Positions 1 through 8,006 of a DNA stretch of 13,622 bases are shown in pieces. How positions within the stretch are numbered: the stretch's first letter is position 1; each line of letters begins with the position of its first letter. The notes under the pieces were generated by a model. That model had not been told where the DNA came from and did not search any database. It saw nothing but the letters and a program-made list of their open reading frames with translations. The DNA is from Caryophanales bacterium UBA3935 (GTDB lineage: Bacteria; Bacillota_I; Bacilli_A; ML615J-28; CAG-698). A program made the translations under genes and the position numbers. The DNA lies in assembly GCA_002385755.1 (NCBI GenBank), contig DGED01000052.1, positions 1-13,622 of the forward strand, written 5' to 3'.

Positions 1-404
1 GAATTAATAAATATGTCCGTTTTTTTATTGTTTTCAATAAAAAGCAAAACCGTGAAAACGAGCGCCGCCGGGATAAGAAAATACCATTTATCAACGCGGA
101 AACTTTCGACGAGCCCAACGGAGGCGAGGTTAACAAGATAAAACGAGGAGGATTTAACCGCGAAGCGAGCGAGGTTTCCCTTTTTAAGACCGATTCCCGC
201 GATCAAAAGACCGCCCGCGAGCTTGCAGAGAAAATAAACAAAATAATCAAGCAGAAACACAAAAACCAACAAACCGCCGGCGAAGCCCCCGGCTACGATT
301 CGCAGCCGGGACGCGCGCTCGCGATAAATCAGTTCGAGGATATAAAGAAAAAACGCGTTTACGAAAAAATTAAACAAAAACAGCAAATCAAGATAGACCG
401 TCAT
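1..404 (-). CDS. spoIIGA: SpoIIGA, sigma-E processing peptidase, N-terminal part (cut by window edge)
   Basis: The first 134 codons are present and the reading frame runs open off the left edge. The protein begins MTVYLDLLFLFNFFVNAFFL, which closely matches the SpoIIGA start (M-x-x-YLD-hydrophobic-x3-N-F). It continues as hydrophobic helices separated by short basic loops, for example around residues 3-23, 35-57, 61-70, 80-95 and 104-121. This is the multi-pass membrane half of SpoIIGA; the aspartic-protease half that cleaves pro-sigma-E would lie outside the window. In Bacillus the enzyme sits in the sporulation septum and activates sigma-E in the mother cell. The ATG at 404 follows GAGGGTG at a good distance. 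Position directly after ftsZ matches the Bacillus order ftsZ-(bpr)-spoIIGA-sigE. The family call is firm from the N-terminus and synteny, but the catalytic domain cannot be seen. Confidence 0.88.
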   Translation of the reverse strand, partial: MTVYLDLLFLFNFFVNAFFLYILELIYRERASRLRIVAGGFAGGLLVFVFLLDYFVYFLCKLAGGLLIAGIGLKKGNLARFAVKSSSFYLVNLASVGLVESFRVDKWYFLIPAALVFTVLLFIENNKKTDIFIN

Positions 405-421
405 ACTTCACCCTCATTGTG

Positions 422-456
422 ATTATACCCGAACATGGACTTAAGAATTTGTCGGA
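422..456 (-). promoter_or_regulatory. Candidate spoIIG-type promoter with Spo0A box
   Basis: On the minus strand a perfect -10 TATAAT (427-422) lies 17 bases before the spoIIGA start codon. No -35 hexamer is found at 16-19 bp spacing. Exactly 22 bp upstream of the -10 lies TCCGACA (456-450), a 6/7 match to the Spo0A box TTCGACA, which includes the -35-like CCGACA. The Bacillus subtilis spoIIG promoter has the same design: a sigma-A -10 and a -35-like element 22 bp apart, overlapped by Spo0A boxes. A second upstream box is at best weak (TGCAACT, 467-461). The transcript leader would be only about 10 nt. Spo0A control is inferred, not shown. Confidence 0.6.
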
Positions 457-468
457 TATTAGTTGCAT

Positions 469-495
469 AAAAAAAAACCGGCGTCGCCGGCTTTT
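469..495 (-). terminator. Intrinsic terminator of the ftsZ operon
   Basis: On the minus strand, AAAAGCCGGC, loop GAC, then GCCGGTTTT and a run of T (nine in total) form a GC-rich hairpin with one G-T pair and a U-tract. The TAA stop of ftsZ forms the outer base of the stem. It separates ftsZ from the spoIIGA promoter. Confidence 0.9.
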
Positions 496-1633
496 ACTTA
501 AAGCGGTTTTTAAGCCAAGTAGGTATATTAGGATCGCCCTTCGGCCGCTCTTTTTTGTCTTTCGTCGAGGATTGCCCGGTTTTTATTTCCTCGTCGGGCT
601 CGGGAATAAGCGTCGGCTTTAACGGTTGTTCTTCCGGCTTGTATACCTGGAATCCGAGGGTGCTTTCCACCTCGCTCGTGGCGCCGGTGTCAAACCCGGT
701 GGCTATAACCGTGACGATCAACTCGCCCTGCAAGTCAATATTAAAGCCGGTCCCGCAAACAATGTCTATCTCCGAAGTCGAGGCGTTTTGGATTTCCGTC
801 ATAACCTCGACCACCTCGTGCATCGCGATATCGACGTCGCTCGTAATAAAGACGATGGCGTCGGTGGCGCCGTTGATGTCGATTTCCAAAAGCGGGCTGC
901 GGATCGCCTTGCGGGCGGCCTCGATCGCCCGGTTGGGGCCGGAGGCGATGCCGATGCCCATCAGGGCGGTTCCCTTGTTTTTCATAACGTTACGGACGTC
1001 AGCAAAATCAACGTTAATCAGGCCGGGAATAGCGACGATTTCCGCAATCCCCTGCACGCCGCGACGGAGAACGTTGTCAACCTCGCGGAAGGCTTCGAGC
1101 ATCGGGGTGTTTTTGTCAGTCAAGTATAAAAGCTTATCGTTCGGCACGACGATTAACGTGTCGACATGCGGCTTAAGATTTTCCAAACCATTAATCGCCT
1201 GCGCCATCCGCTTACGGCCTTCGAAGGAAAACGGCTTGGTGACGATAGCGACCGTCAGGGCGCCAAGATCTTGCGCAATCTGCGCGACAATCGGAGCCGC
1301 GCCGGTTCCGGTGCCGCCGCCCATGCCGGCGGTGATAAATACCATATCGCTGCCGCGCAATATTTCGCGGATCTCGTCGATCGATTCCTCGGCCGCTTTC
1401 CGCCCAATTTCCGGATCTGCGCCGGCGCCAAGACCTTTGGTCAGCTGTTTCCCAATCTGTAAACGGGTTTCCGCTTTCGCAAGACGCAAAACTTGGGCAT
1501 CGGTGTTAATAACGACAAATTCGACGCCTTTCACGTCGTTTTCAATCATTCGGTTAACGGCGTTACCGCCGCCGCCGCCGATGCCGACCACTTTCAATAT
1601 CGGTTTTTCATTGAATGCATCTTGACTGAACAT
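494..1633 (-). CDS. ftsZ: Cell division protein FtsZ
   Basis: Tubulin-like GTPase of 379 residues that polymerises at mid-cell and recruits the divisome. The glycine-rich loop [13 protein letters not shown] is at 17-29, the tubulin signature GGGTGTG at 105-111, and the T7 synergy loop NVDFADV at 207-213 supplies the acidic residues for GTP hydrolysis in the neighbouring subunit. A short Pro/Glu/Lys-rich linker (about 332-366) ends in [12 protein letters not shown], the conserved tail peptide that binds FtsA, SepF or ZapA-type partners. The ATG at 1633 follows GGGAGGG (1645-1639). An AT-rich gap of 111 bases with its own candidate promoter separates it from murB; a terminator follows. FtsA, normally encoded just upstream, is absent here, so the conserved tail must find its membrane anchor elsewhere. 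Confidence 0.98.
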   Translation of the reverse strand: MFSQDAFNEKPILKVVGIGGGGGNAVNRMIENDVKGVEFVVINTDAQVLRLAKAETRLQIGKQLTKGLGAGADPEIGRKAAEESIDEIREILRGSDMVFITAGMGGGTGTGAAPIVAQIAQDLGALTVAIVTKPFSFEGRKRMAQAINGLENLKPHVDTLIVVPNDKLLYLTDKNTPMLEAFREVDNVLRRGVQGIAEIVAIPGLINVDFADVRNVMKNKGTALMGIGIASGPNRAIEAARKAIRSPLLEIDINGATDAIVFITSDVDIAMHEVVEVMTEIQNASTSEIDIVCGTGFNIDLQGELIVTVIATGFDTGATSEVESTLGFQVYKPEEQPLKPTLIPEPDEEIKTGQSSTKDKKERPKGDPNIPTWLKNRFK

Positions 1634-1688
1634 AGAAGCCCTCCCAAATAATGCTCTTTATGCTGGTATAAGTCCATTAATATATTTA

Positions 1689-1717
1689 ATTATAACATAT
1701 ATGTAATCAAAAATAAA
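1689..1717 (-). promoter_or_regulatory. Candidate sigma-A promoter for ftsZ (extended -10)
   Basis: Within the AT-rich 1634-1744 spacer the minus strand carries TGTTATAAT (1697-1689), a perfect -10 with the TGn extension. The hexamer 17 bp upstream is a weak TTTATT (1717-1712). Predicted transcription would start near 1682, about 50 bases before the ftsZ ATG. There is no GC-rich terminator after murB, so readthrough from murB is likely as well. The spacer also holds the short palindrome ACATATATGT at 1695-1704, of unknown meaning. Confidence 0.5.
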
Positions 1718-1744
1718 CAATATTTATAAAATATTTAGAATTAA

Positions 1745-2647
1745 TTAGAAATTCACCAAGACCCATTCGCATTCCAAGTCAATATCGAACCGTTCTTTTA
1801 CTTTTTCTTTAATCAGCTCGATCAGTTTGATCATGTCAGCGCTCGTCGCGCCGCCGTTGTTAATAAGAAAATTCGCGTGCTTATTCGATACCTGCGCCTT
1901 GTTTATTTGGTAACCGCGAAAGCCGATGCGGTCGATTAACTGCCAGGCATACATCCCGGGCGGGTTATGAAATGTGCATCCGGCGCAAAGTTTCTCAATC
2001 GGCTGGGTTTTCCGCCGCGTTTTTTTTAGCTCGGCGATCCGTTTTAAGGCGGCGCCCGGTTCCGCTTCTTTTTCGAAAACAAAATCTGCCTCAAGGCATA
2101 TGAGATTCTCCGCCTGCAGCCTGGATTTGCGATAAGAAAAATCCAAGTCTTTCGTCTCGTAAACCGTCGCTCCCCCGTTTCCCAAAAGCCGCGCCTTGAT
2201 CAAGATATCCTTAATCTCGCTACCGTTGGCGCCGGCGTTCATGTAAACGGCGCCGCCGACCGTCGCGGGTATCCCCGACAAGAACTCGCCGCCGCCGTAC
2301 CCCCCCTTGGCGAGGTCATAAGCGAGACGGACGACGGGACAGCCGGGATAGGCTTTCACTTTTCCGCCGATTCGGAAATACAAGACGTCCAAATCGCGAA
2401 AAGAAACGACGACGCCGGGAAAATCGCGATCGCTGGCGAGAACATTGCTTCCGAAACCGATTATAAAAAGCGGGTAATCGTATTTTCGAAAATGCTCATA
2501 AAAGCGGAGAAAATTATCGATCGTGTTCGGCATATAAACGAGCCGGATCTTCCCCCCGACTTTTATAGTCGTGTAATCGCGGAAAGTTTTGTTTTCAAAA
2601 ACCTTGCCCAGGCGATTATCTAGAATAAATTTTTTTATTTCCGTCAT
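1745..2647 (-). CDS. murB: UDP-N-acetylenolpyruvoylglucosamine reductase MurB (type II)
   Basis: Cytoplasmic FAD enzyme of 300 residues, using NADPH to reduce UDP-GlcNAc-enolpyruvate to UDP-MurNAc. The FAD-binding stretch GFGSNVLASDRDFPGVVV is at 64-81, SGIPATVGGAVYMNAGANG at 124-142, and SYRKSRL at 171-177 carries the conserved substrate-binding Arg173. The active-site segment reads CAGCTFHNPPG (221-231), where most relatives have AGS: the usual catalytic Ser (E. coli Ser229) is Cys224. The family's catalytic C-terminal Glu is probably Glu294. There is no domain-3 insertion before the C-terminus, consistent with the short type II form of Bacillota. The start codon overlaps the murG stop as ATGA, so the two are translationally coupled. 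Confidence 0.97.
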   Translation of the reverse strand: MTEIKKFILDNRLGKVFENKTFRDYTTIKVGGKIRLVYMPNTIDNFLRFYEHFRKYDYPLFIIGFGSNVLASDRDFPGVVVSFRDLDVLYFRIGGKVKAYPGCPVVRLAYDLAKGGYGGGEFLSGIPATVGGAVYMNAGANGSEIKDILIKARLLGNGGATVYETKDLDFSYRKSRLQAENLICLEADFVFEKEAEPGAALKRIAELKKTRRKTQPIEKLCAGCTFHNPPGMYAWQLIDRIGFRGYQINKAQVSNKHANFLINNGGATSADMIKLIELIKEKVKERFDIDLECEWVLVNF

Positions 2648-3729
2648 TTATCAATCATCTCGTTCAATTGATTTACGAATTTATCGCAAGCGTCAATATC
2701 GGCGATAAAATTCAGGTTATTGATGATGCTTTTTCGCAACGTTTTGTTTTCCAACAGTTCCGTTATCATCGCCAGCATGTTTTCCCGGTTCATTTCCGTC
2801 TCTTTAAGCATCAGCGCCGCCCCTCTTTCGGCGAGCGTCGCCGCGTTCTTCTCCTGGTGATTCCCCGCGACATAAGGAGAGGGGATTAAAAGACTTACTT
2901 TCTTTAGAGCCGTTATTTCCGCGAGCGTCGTCGCTCCGGCGCGGCTAACGACAGCCCCGGCGGAAAGCATTAACGCCGGCAAATTATCAACGAAAGGTCT
3001 TACCGAGAAAAAATCATCTCCCAAGTTCTCAATTTTTTTAATATTTTTCCGATAATAATTGTTTCCGGTAATCAGCGTGACCTTAATCCCTTTTTCCCGC
3101 AATTCATCCTTCAGCCCGATAATCAAGTCGTTGATTCCGCCGGCGCCGCGGCTCCCGCCGACGACGAGAAGGGTTTTCTCGTCAACCTGCCTAATTTGGT
3201 CGCGATAGCGGCGGTAAATCTCGCTTAAGCGGGGGTTGCCGACGAGAAAGGTTTTTTCGTTCTTTTCTATGTCGTAGGATAAAAGCACTTTGTCTACTTT
3301 CTTTCGTAAAACGCGATTCGTAAAACCGTAGACGCTGTTTTGCTCGTGGATCGCGGTCTTTATTTTCCGGGCGACCGCCGCCGCGACGACTGCGCCCGAG
3401 ACGTATCCTCCCATCCCGACGACGATATCGGGGGCAATTTTTCGGAGAAGCCGCCGACTTTTAAAATAGTTTTTGAAATGTTTATACAGCGCGACGATAT
3501 TTGCCGGGGAGAACCCGCGCCGAAAACCTCGGGAATCGAAATAATAAGCGCGCGTGAAAAGACCTTCTCTTTCCGCGTAATCCCTTTCCAGCCCCTTCAT
3601 CGTGCCGACGAAATAAATCTTTATGCCCGGGTTAGCCTCCCTTAACGCCCGCGCGACCGGCGCCACCGGCAATATATGCCCGAGCGTTCCGCCGCCGGCA
3701 AACAAAATGCGCTCGATTTTTTTCCCGAT
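2644..3729 (-). CDS. murG: MurG, lipid II-forming N-acetylglucosaminyltransferase
   Basis: Peripheral membrane GT-B glycosyltransferase that transfers GlcNAc from UDP-GlcNAc to lipid I, giving lipid II. Seen, numbering from the start chosen here (361 residues): GGGTLGH at 12-18, GMGGYVSG at 105-112, HEQN at 128-131, GGSRGAGGIN at 191-200, SRAGATTLAEI at 262-272 and NHQEKNA at 290-296, all MurG hallmarks. The first conventional start, TTG at 3705, would give MFAGGGT and delete most of the first beta strand of the nucleotide-fold, and lies about 30 bases from any ribosome binding site. TAGGAGG (3743-3737) sits 7 bases before an in-frame ATC at 3729, which yields the typical N-terminus (M)GKKIERILFAGGG. 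I therefore place the start at ATC. The TAG of ftsW lies inside that binding site. If ATC is not used, the CDS is 2644-3705. Confidence 0.93.
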   Translation of the reverse strand: MGKKIERILFAGGGTLGHILPVAPVARALREANPGIKIYFVGTMKGLERDYAEREGLFTRAYYFDSRGFRRGFSPANIVALYKHFKNYFKSRRLLRKIAPDIVVGMGGYVSGAVVAAAVARKIKTAIHEQNSVYGFTNRVLRKKVDKVLLSYDIEKNEKTFLVGNPRLSEIYRRYRDQIRQVDEKTLLVVGGSRGAGGINDLIIGLKDELREKGIKVTLITGNNYYRKNIKKIENLGDDFFSVRPFVDNLPALMLSAGAVVSRAGATTLAEITALKKVSLLIPSPYVAGNHQEKNAATLAERGAALMLKETEMNRENMLAMITELLENKTLRKSIINNLNFIADIDACDKFVNQLNEMIDK

Positions 3730-3736
3730 ATTCTCC

Positions 3737-3743
3737 CCTCCTA
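3737..3743 (-). promoter_or_regulatory. Ribosome binding site deciding the murG start
   Basis: TAGGAGG on the minus strand, the near-perfect anti-SD complement, made from the ftsW stop codon (TAG) and the next four bases. The in-frame ATC codon at 3729-3727 follows after 7 bases. No ATG, GTG or TTG lies in frame at a usable distance. Confidence 0.7.
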
Positions 3744-4847
3744 CCCGTAATCATAATTACGGTACTTGCTCGCGCTCAGGATAACCCCCAGGCTTACCAA
3801 AGTTAGGACAAGCGAGGAACCGCCGTAACTGAAAAGCGGCAGGGTGATGCCCGTCACGGGAAGCAGGCCGACGACGACGGCGACGTTGATTATCACCTGA
3901 ACCGCCAGCGCCGCGGCGATCCCGACGCACAAAAACAAGAGAAAATTGTTGTTTGCGGAAAGGCCGATGCGAATGGAACGGTAGATCACGATAAAATAAA
4001 GCGCCATGACGATAACGCCGCCGAGCAGGCCGAACTCCTCCAATAATATCGCGAAAATAAAATCGTTTTGCGGCTCGGGGAGAAAAAAATGCTTTTGCAT
4101 GCTTTTATTGAACCCGTGACCGAACAACCCGCCCGGCGTAATCGCGAACAGGGATTGGATGCCCTGAAACCCGCTCCCCAAGGGATCCTGCCAGGGGTTG
4201 ATAAAAGCCGCGATTCTCGCGATTCGGTAAGGTGCGCTGATGATCAGGAGGGCGACGCCGCAGAGACCGATACTGAGAATCAAAACGAAATATCTCAGCG
4301 GCACGCCGCCGATATAAATCATGACCGCCGCCGCGGCGATAATAATCAGTCCCGTCCCGAAATCAGGCTGGAGCATCACGATTAAAAATATTACCACGGC
4401 CAGGGAAAAAAGCATTAAAAAATTCTTGAACTTTTTCATGTCCGGGTAATTATCGCTCAAATATTTCGCGTAAATCCCTATCAGTCCGAGCTTGATAAAT
4501 TCCGAAGGTTGGATTGAAAAGCCCTTAAAACCGATCCAGCTGCGCGCCCCGCCGCGGACGATGCCGATTCCCGGGATCAAGACTATCAAAAGCAGGACCA
4601 GGCAGAACAAAAATACCGCGGCCGCGTACTTCTGATACTTTATTATATTCATTTGCGCAATAAAGTACATCAATAGATACCCAAGAATTAAAAAAATTAA
4701 TTGTCTTTTGAAATAATATAGCCGGTCGTTATGTTCCGCCAGGGCGATGACGTTGCTCGCGCTGTATACCATTAATAATCCGATTAATGACAACGCGATA
4801 ATCGCGGCCAATAACCAGATATCTATCCTCCGTCGATGCAAGACCAT
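3741..4847 (-). CDS. ftsW: SEDS peptidoglycan polymerase FtsW (or SpoVE)
   Basis: Polytopic membrane glycosyltransferase that polymerises lipid II with a partner class B penicillin-binding protein at the septum. The 368-residue protein has about ten hydrophobic segments and SEDS landmarks: GARSWIGF (about 100-107), QPSEF near 113, NPWQDPLGSGFQ (about 217-228), PEPQNDFIFA (about 257-266) with the Asp corresponding to the catalytic acid of RodA/FtsW, and the signature GITLPLFSYGGSS (about 333-345). Position immediately before murG is that of spoVE in Bacillus and ftsW elsewhere, so a division or spore-cortex role is more likely than RodA; sequence alone does not separate FtsW from SpoVE. I chose the ATG at 4847; two GTG codons (4853, 4850) just upstream are alternatives. 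The SD is weak (AAGTGG). Confidence 0.95.
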   Translation of the reverse strand: MVLHRRRIDIWLLAAIIALSLIGLLMVYSASNVIALAEHNDRLYYFKRQLIFLILGYLLMYFIAQMNIIKYQKYAAAVFLFCLVLLLIVLIPGIGIVRGGARSWIGFKGFSIQPSEFIKLGLIGIYAKYLSDNYPDMKKFKNFLMLFSLAVVIFLIVMLQPDFGTGLIIIAAAAVMIYIGGVPLRYFVLILSIGLCGVALLIISAPYRIARIAAFINPWQDPLGSGFQGIQSLFAITPGGLFGHGFNKSMQKHFFLPEPQNDFIFAILLEEFGLLGGVIVMALYFIVIYRSIRIGLSANNNFLLFLCVGIAAALAVQVIINVAVVVGLLPVTGITLPLFSYGGSSLVLTLVSLGVILSASKYRNYDYG

Positions 4848-4904
4848 CACCACTTAATTTTATTTGCCTACTTTGTATTTTATGATAAGAACCGCCCGGG
4901 ACAT

Positions 4905-4931
4905 AAAAAAAACCGGAATTAACCCGGTTTT
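4905..4931 (-). terminator. Intrinsic terminator after the lipoprotein gene
   Basis: Minus-strand hairpin AAAACCGG, loop GTTAATT, CCGGTTTT, running into eight T. The TAA stop of the lipoprotein gene overlaps the stem base. It ends the ruvB-queA-tgt-lipoprotein unit and separates it from ftsW, whose promoter I could not identify clearly in the remaining 57 bases. Confidence 0.9.
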
Positions 4932-5841
4932 ACGATAAATAATCGATAACGAAATATTCGCTGTGAAAGGTGACGAAAAAATTCTTTCCCAAATAAGTGA
5001 AAACAAACTTTTCGTTCTCATGCCTTCCCTGGTGATTGTCAATATAATAATCCTTGACTTTCTTGATGTTTTCCTCAAGATTAAACTCCTCGCCCGCGCG
5101 CGGGTCCATGCTGTGATCGGGATATGTGTATGTTTTATAGAAAACGTCAAGAAAGTCTTTCTTTTTCAGAATATTGGCTAGCGGGACTTTCTCGCCGACG
5201 CCAAGCCGGTAAATGACCTTGTCGGGAAGGGGAACGATAAGCAACTCCTTCTCGCCGCCGTCTTTTTCCCGCAACAAAAGCGGGAAGTGGAGAACGGCGT
5301 TAAGCGGCCGGGTTACGGGCCAGGCATAGTAAGTTTTGTCCGTCCCGAAATAATCGGAGTTAAAGCGCCGGTACTCAAGAGACAAAACAAGACCGTTATC
5401 CAAGCGGATATAAGCGAGCTCGTCGCAGATCTCGCCGCCGGAGACGGGGAGAACCACGGTTTCGTGCTTCAACTTGCCGTCTTTTCCGGGAACGAGATTG
5501 TTCATTTTCGTTTCCGTTTTTTTCGCCGTTGCGAGAACCCGGAAATACGTTCGTCCTTCGTACTCGGCGAGCAGGGAAGCGATGACCTCGCTTAAGTAAA
5601 AATCATCGTTTTTGGAAAAGACGATTCTGTTTTCCGTGCTGGCGTCAATGTTGGTGTAAATCACGCCGTCAAAATTAAGCGTGAATTCCGGAATCTCTTC
5701 GTAAGGAAGGTATTGCCGGTACGCGGCGGGAAAACGGAACGCGATCGCGTTCTCGTTTTCAATGACCCGGTTTTCCAATTTACAGCCGCCCAAAACGGAG
5801 AGAACAATAACAAATATTATCATTATAAATATTCGTTTCAT
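4930..5841 (-). CDS. Lipoprotein of unknown function
   Basis: I do not recognise the family. The 303-residue protein begins MKRIF, has a hydrophobic core to about residue 17, and a lipobox LGGC with the lipidated cysteine at residue 20, so it should be anchored on the outer face of the membrane. The mature part mixes short beta-like stretches with charged loops; it has no further membrane segment, no obvious repeat, and only one other cysteine (near residue 140). The ATG at 5841 is chosen because AAGGA (5854-5850) lies 8 bases before it and it begins one base after the tgt stop; in-frame ATGs at 5865 and 5859 would overlap tgt and give a longer, repeated KMKRIF start. In Bacillus this slot after tgt holds yajC (yrbF), which this protein does not resemble. 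It is probably co-transcribed with tgt and ends in a terminator. Confidence 0.82.
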   Translation of the reverse strand: MKRIFIMIIFVIVLSVLGGCKLENRVIENENAIAFRFPAAYRQYLPYEEIPEFTLNFDGVIYTNIDASTENRIVFSKNDDFYLSEVIASLLAEYEGRTYFRVLATAKKTETKMNNLVPGKDGKLKHETVVLPVSGGEICDELAYIRLDNGLVLSLEYRRFNSDYFGTDKTYYAWPVTRPLNAVLHFPLLLREKDGGEKELLIVPLPDKVIYRLGVGEKVPLANILKKKDFLDVFYKTYTYPDHSMDPRAGEEFNLEENIKKVKDYYIDNHQGRHENEKFVFTYLGKNFFVTFHSEYFVIDYLS

Positions 5842-5842
5842 T

Positions 5843-6979
<1,137 letters not shown>

Positions 6980-6986
6980 TCACCTT

Positions 6987-8006
6987 TCAAACGATAAACA
7001 TCGCGTCGCCGAACGAGAAAAACCGGTAACCCATCTCGATCGCGTGGCGATAAGCCGCGAGGATTTTTTCCCGGTCGTAAAAGGCGCTTACCATCATCAA
7101 CAGGGTAGAGCGCGGCAAATGAAAATTGGTGATAAGCGCGTCGACGGCTTTAAAACGATAACCGGGATAGATAAAGATATCGGTTTCCGCGCTTTCGGCG
7201 CGGAAAAAACCGTGCCGGGAATAGACCGCCTCCAAGGTCCTGGCCGATGTCGTTCCAACGGCGATAATCCGTTTTCCCAGTTTCCGGGCGCGTCTAAGCA
7301 TGGACGCCGTCTCCTCCGGCAGGCAATAAAACTCGCTGTGCATCTTATGTTCGCGAACGTCGGTTTCGGTGACGGGCCGAAAAGTCGCAAGACCGATATG
7401 AAGCGTCACGAAGCAAACGCCGACGCCCGCCAATTTTATTTTCTCCAAAAGACCGCAATCAAAATGAAGACCGGCCGTCGGCGCAGCCGCGCTGCCGGCG
7501 CGAGCGGCATATACCGTCTGGTAACGGCCGGGATCGTCGATTTCTCCGCGGATATACGGGGGGAGCGGTATTTTTCCCAACCGCTCGAGAACTTCCAAAA
7601 AGATTCCCTCGTAATCGAAACGGACAAGACATCGTCCTTCGTCGCGTTTTTCGACGATCTCGCCGGTCATTATCCCGTTAAAATCAATAACCGTTCCCGG
7701 CTTGAGTCGCCGCGCCGGACGCGCGAGAACTTCCCACCCGCCGGCTTCCTCTTTCAAAAGCAAAATCTCAATCCGAGCGCCGGTATCCGTTTTAACGCCG
7801 GACAGCCGGGCCGGGATAACCAAAGTGTCATTGAAAACGAGGATATCGTTCGCGGTCAAATAGGCGGGAAGGTTATAAAAATGGTCGTCTATTATTTGCC
7901 CGCTTTGGCGGTCAAGAATCATCAGCCGAGAATTCGTCCTTTTATCCGGCGGCGTTTGCGCGATTAATTCTTCCGGCAAATCATAATCAAAATAATCTGT
8001 TTTCAT
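6987..8006 (-). CDS. queA: S-adenosylmethionine:tRNA ribosyltransferase-isomerase
   Basis: Acts after Tgt in queuosine synthesis: it transfers and isomerises the ribosyl part of S-adenosylmethionine onto preQ1-tRNA, giving epoxyqueuosine. Seen in 339 residues: an N-terminal YDLPEELIAQTP (8-19), DILVFNDTLVIPARL (54-68), the diagnostic GSAAAPTAGLHF at 171-182, GTTSARTLE at 251-259, NFHLPRSTLLMMVSAF at 294-309, and the terminal YRFFSFGDAMFI (327-338). Full length for the family. The start overlaps the end of ruvB by 20 bases and has only a modest SD (GGGAAT), so translation probably depends on ribosomes finishing ruvB. The ruvB-queA-tgt order is the Bacillus one. Confidence 0.98.
   Translation of the reverse strand: MKTDYFDYDLPEELIAQTPPDKRTNSRLMILDRQSGQIIDDHFYNLPAYLTANDILVFNDTLVIPARLSGVKTDTGARIEILLLKEEAGGWEVLARPARRLKPGTVIDFNGIMTGEIVEKRDEGRCLVRFDYEGIFLEVLERLGKIPLPPYIRGEIDDPGRYQTVYAARAGSAAAPTAGLHFDCGLLEKIKLAGVGVCFVTLHIGLATFRPVTETDVREHKMHSEFYCLPEETASMLRRARKLGKRIIAVGTTSARTLEAVYSRHGFFRAESAETDIFIYPGYRFKAVDALITNFHLPRSTLLMMVSAFYDREKILAAYRHAIEMGYRFFSFGDAMFIV

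Noticed and set aside
555..1625. A 356-codon open frame on the plus strand opposite ftsZ
   Set aside because: It is the exact antisense shadow of ftsZ, has a low-complexity Ser/Ile/Pro-rich translation with no family motif, and no convincing ribosome binding site.
1695..1704. Palindrome ACATATATGT upstream of the ftsZ -10 as an operator
   Set aside because: Ten bases of alternating AT-rich sequence are expected by chance in this spacer, and I know of no matching regulator.
1719..1735. AT-only inverted repeat AATATT-TATAA-AATATT after murB, as a terminator
   Set aside because: The stem is short and contains no G-C pairs and no clean T run follows; chance in an AT-rich spacer is likely.
4854..4904. 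Promoter for ftsW between the terminator and its start
   Set aside because: Several -10-like hexamers (TAAAAT, CATAAA) occur but none has an acceptable -35 at 16-18 bp; not listed as a feature although some promoter is expected.
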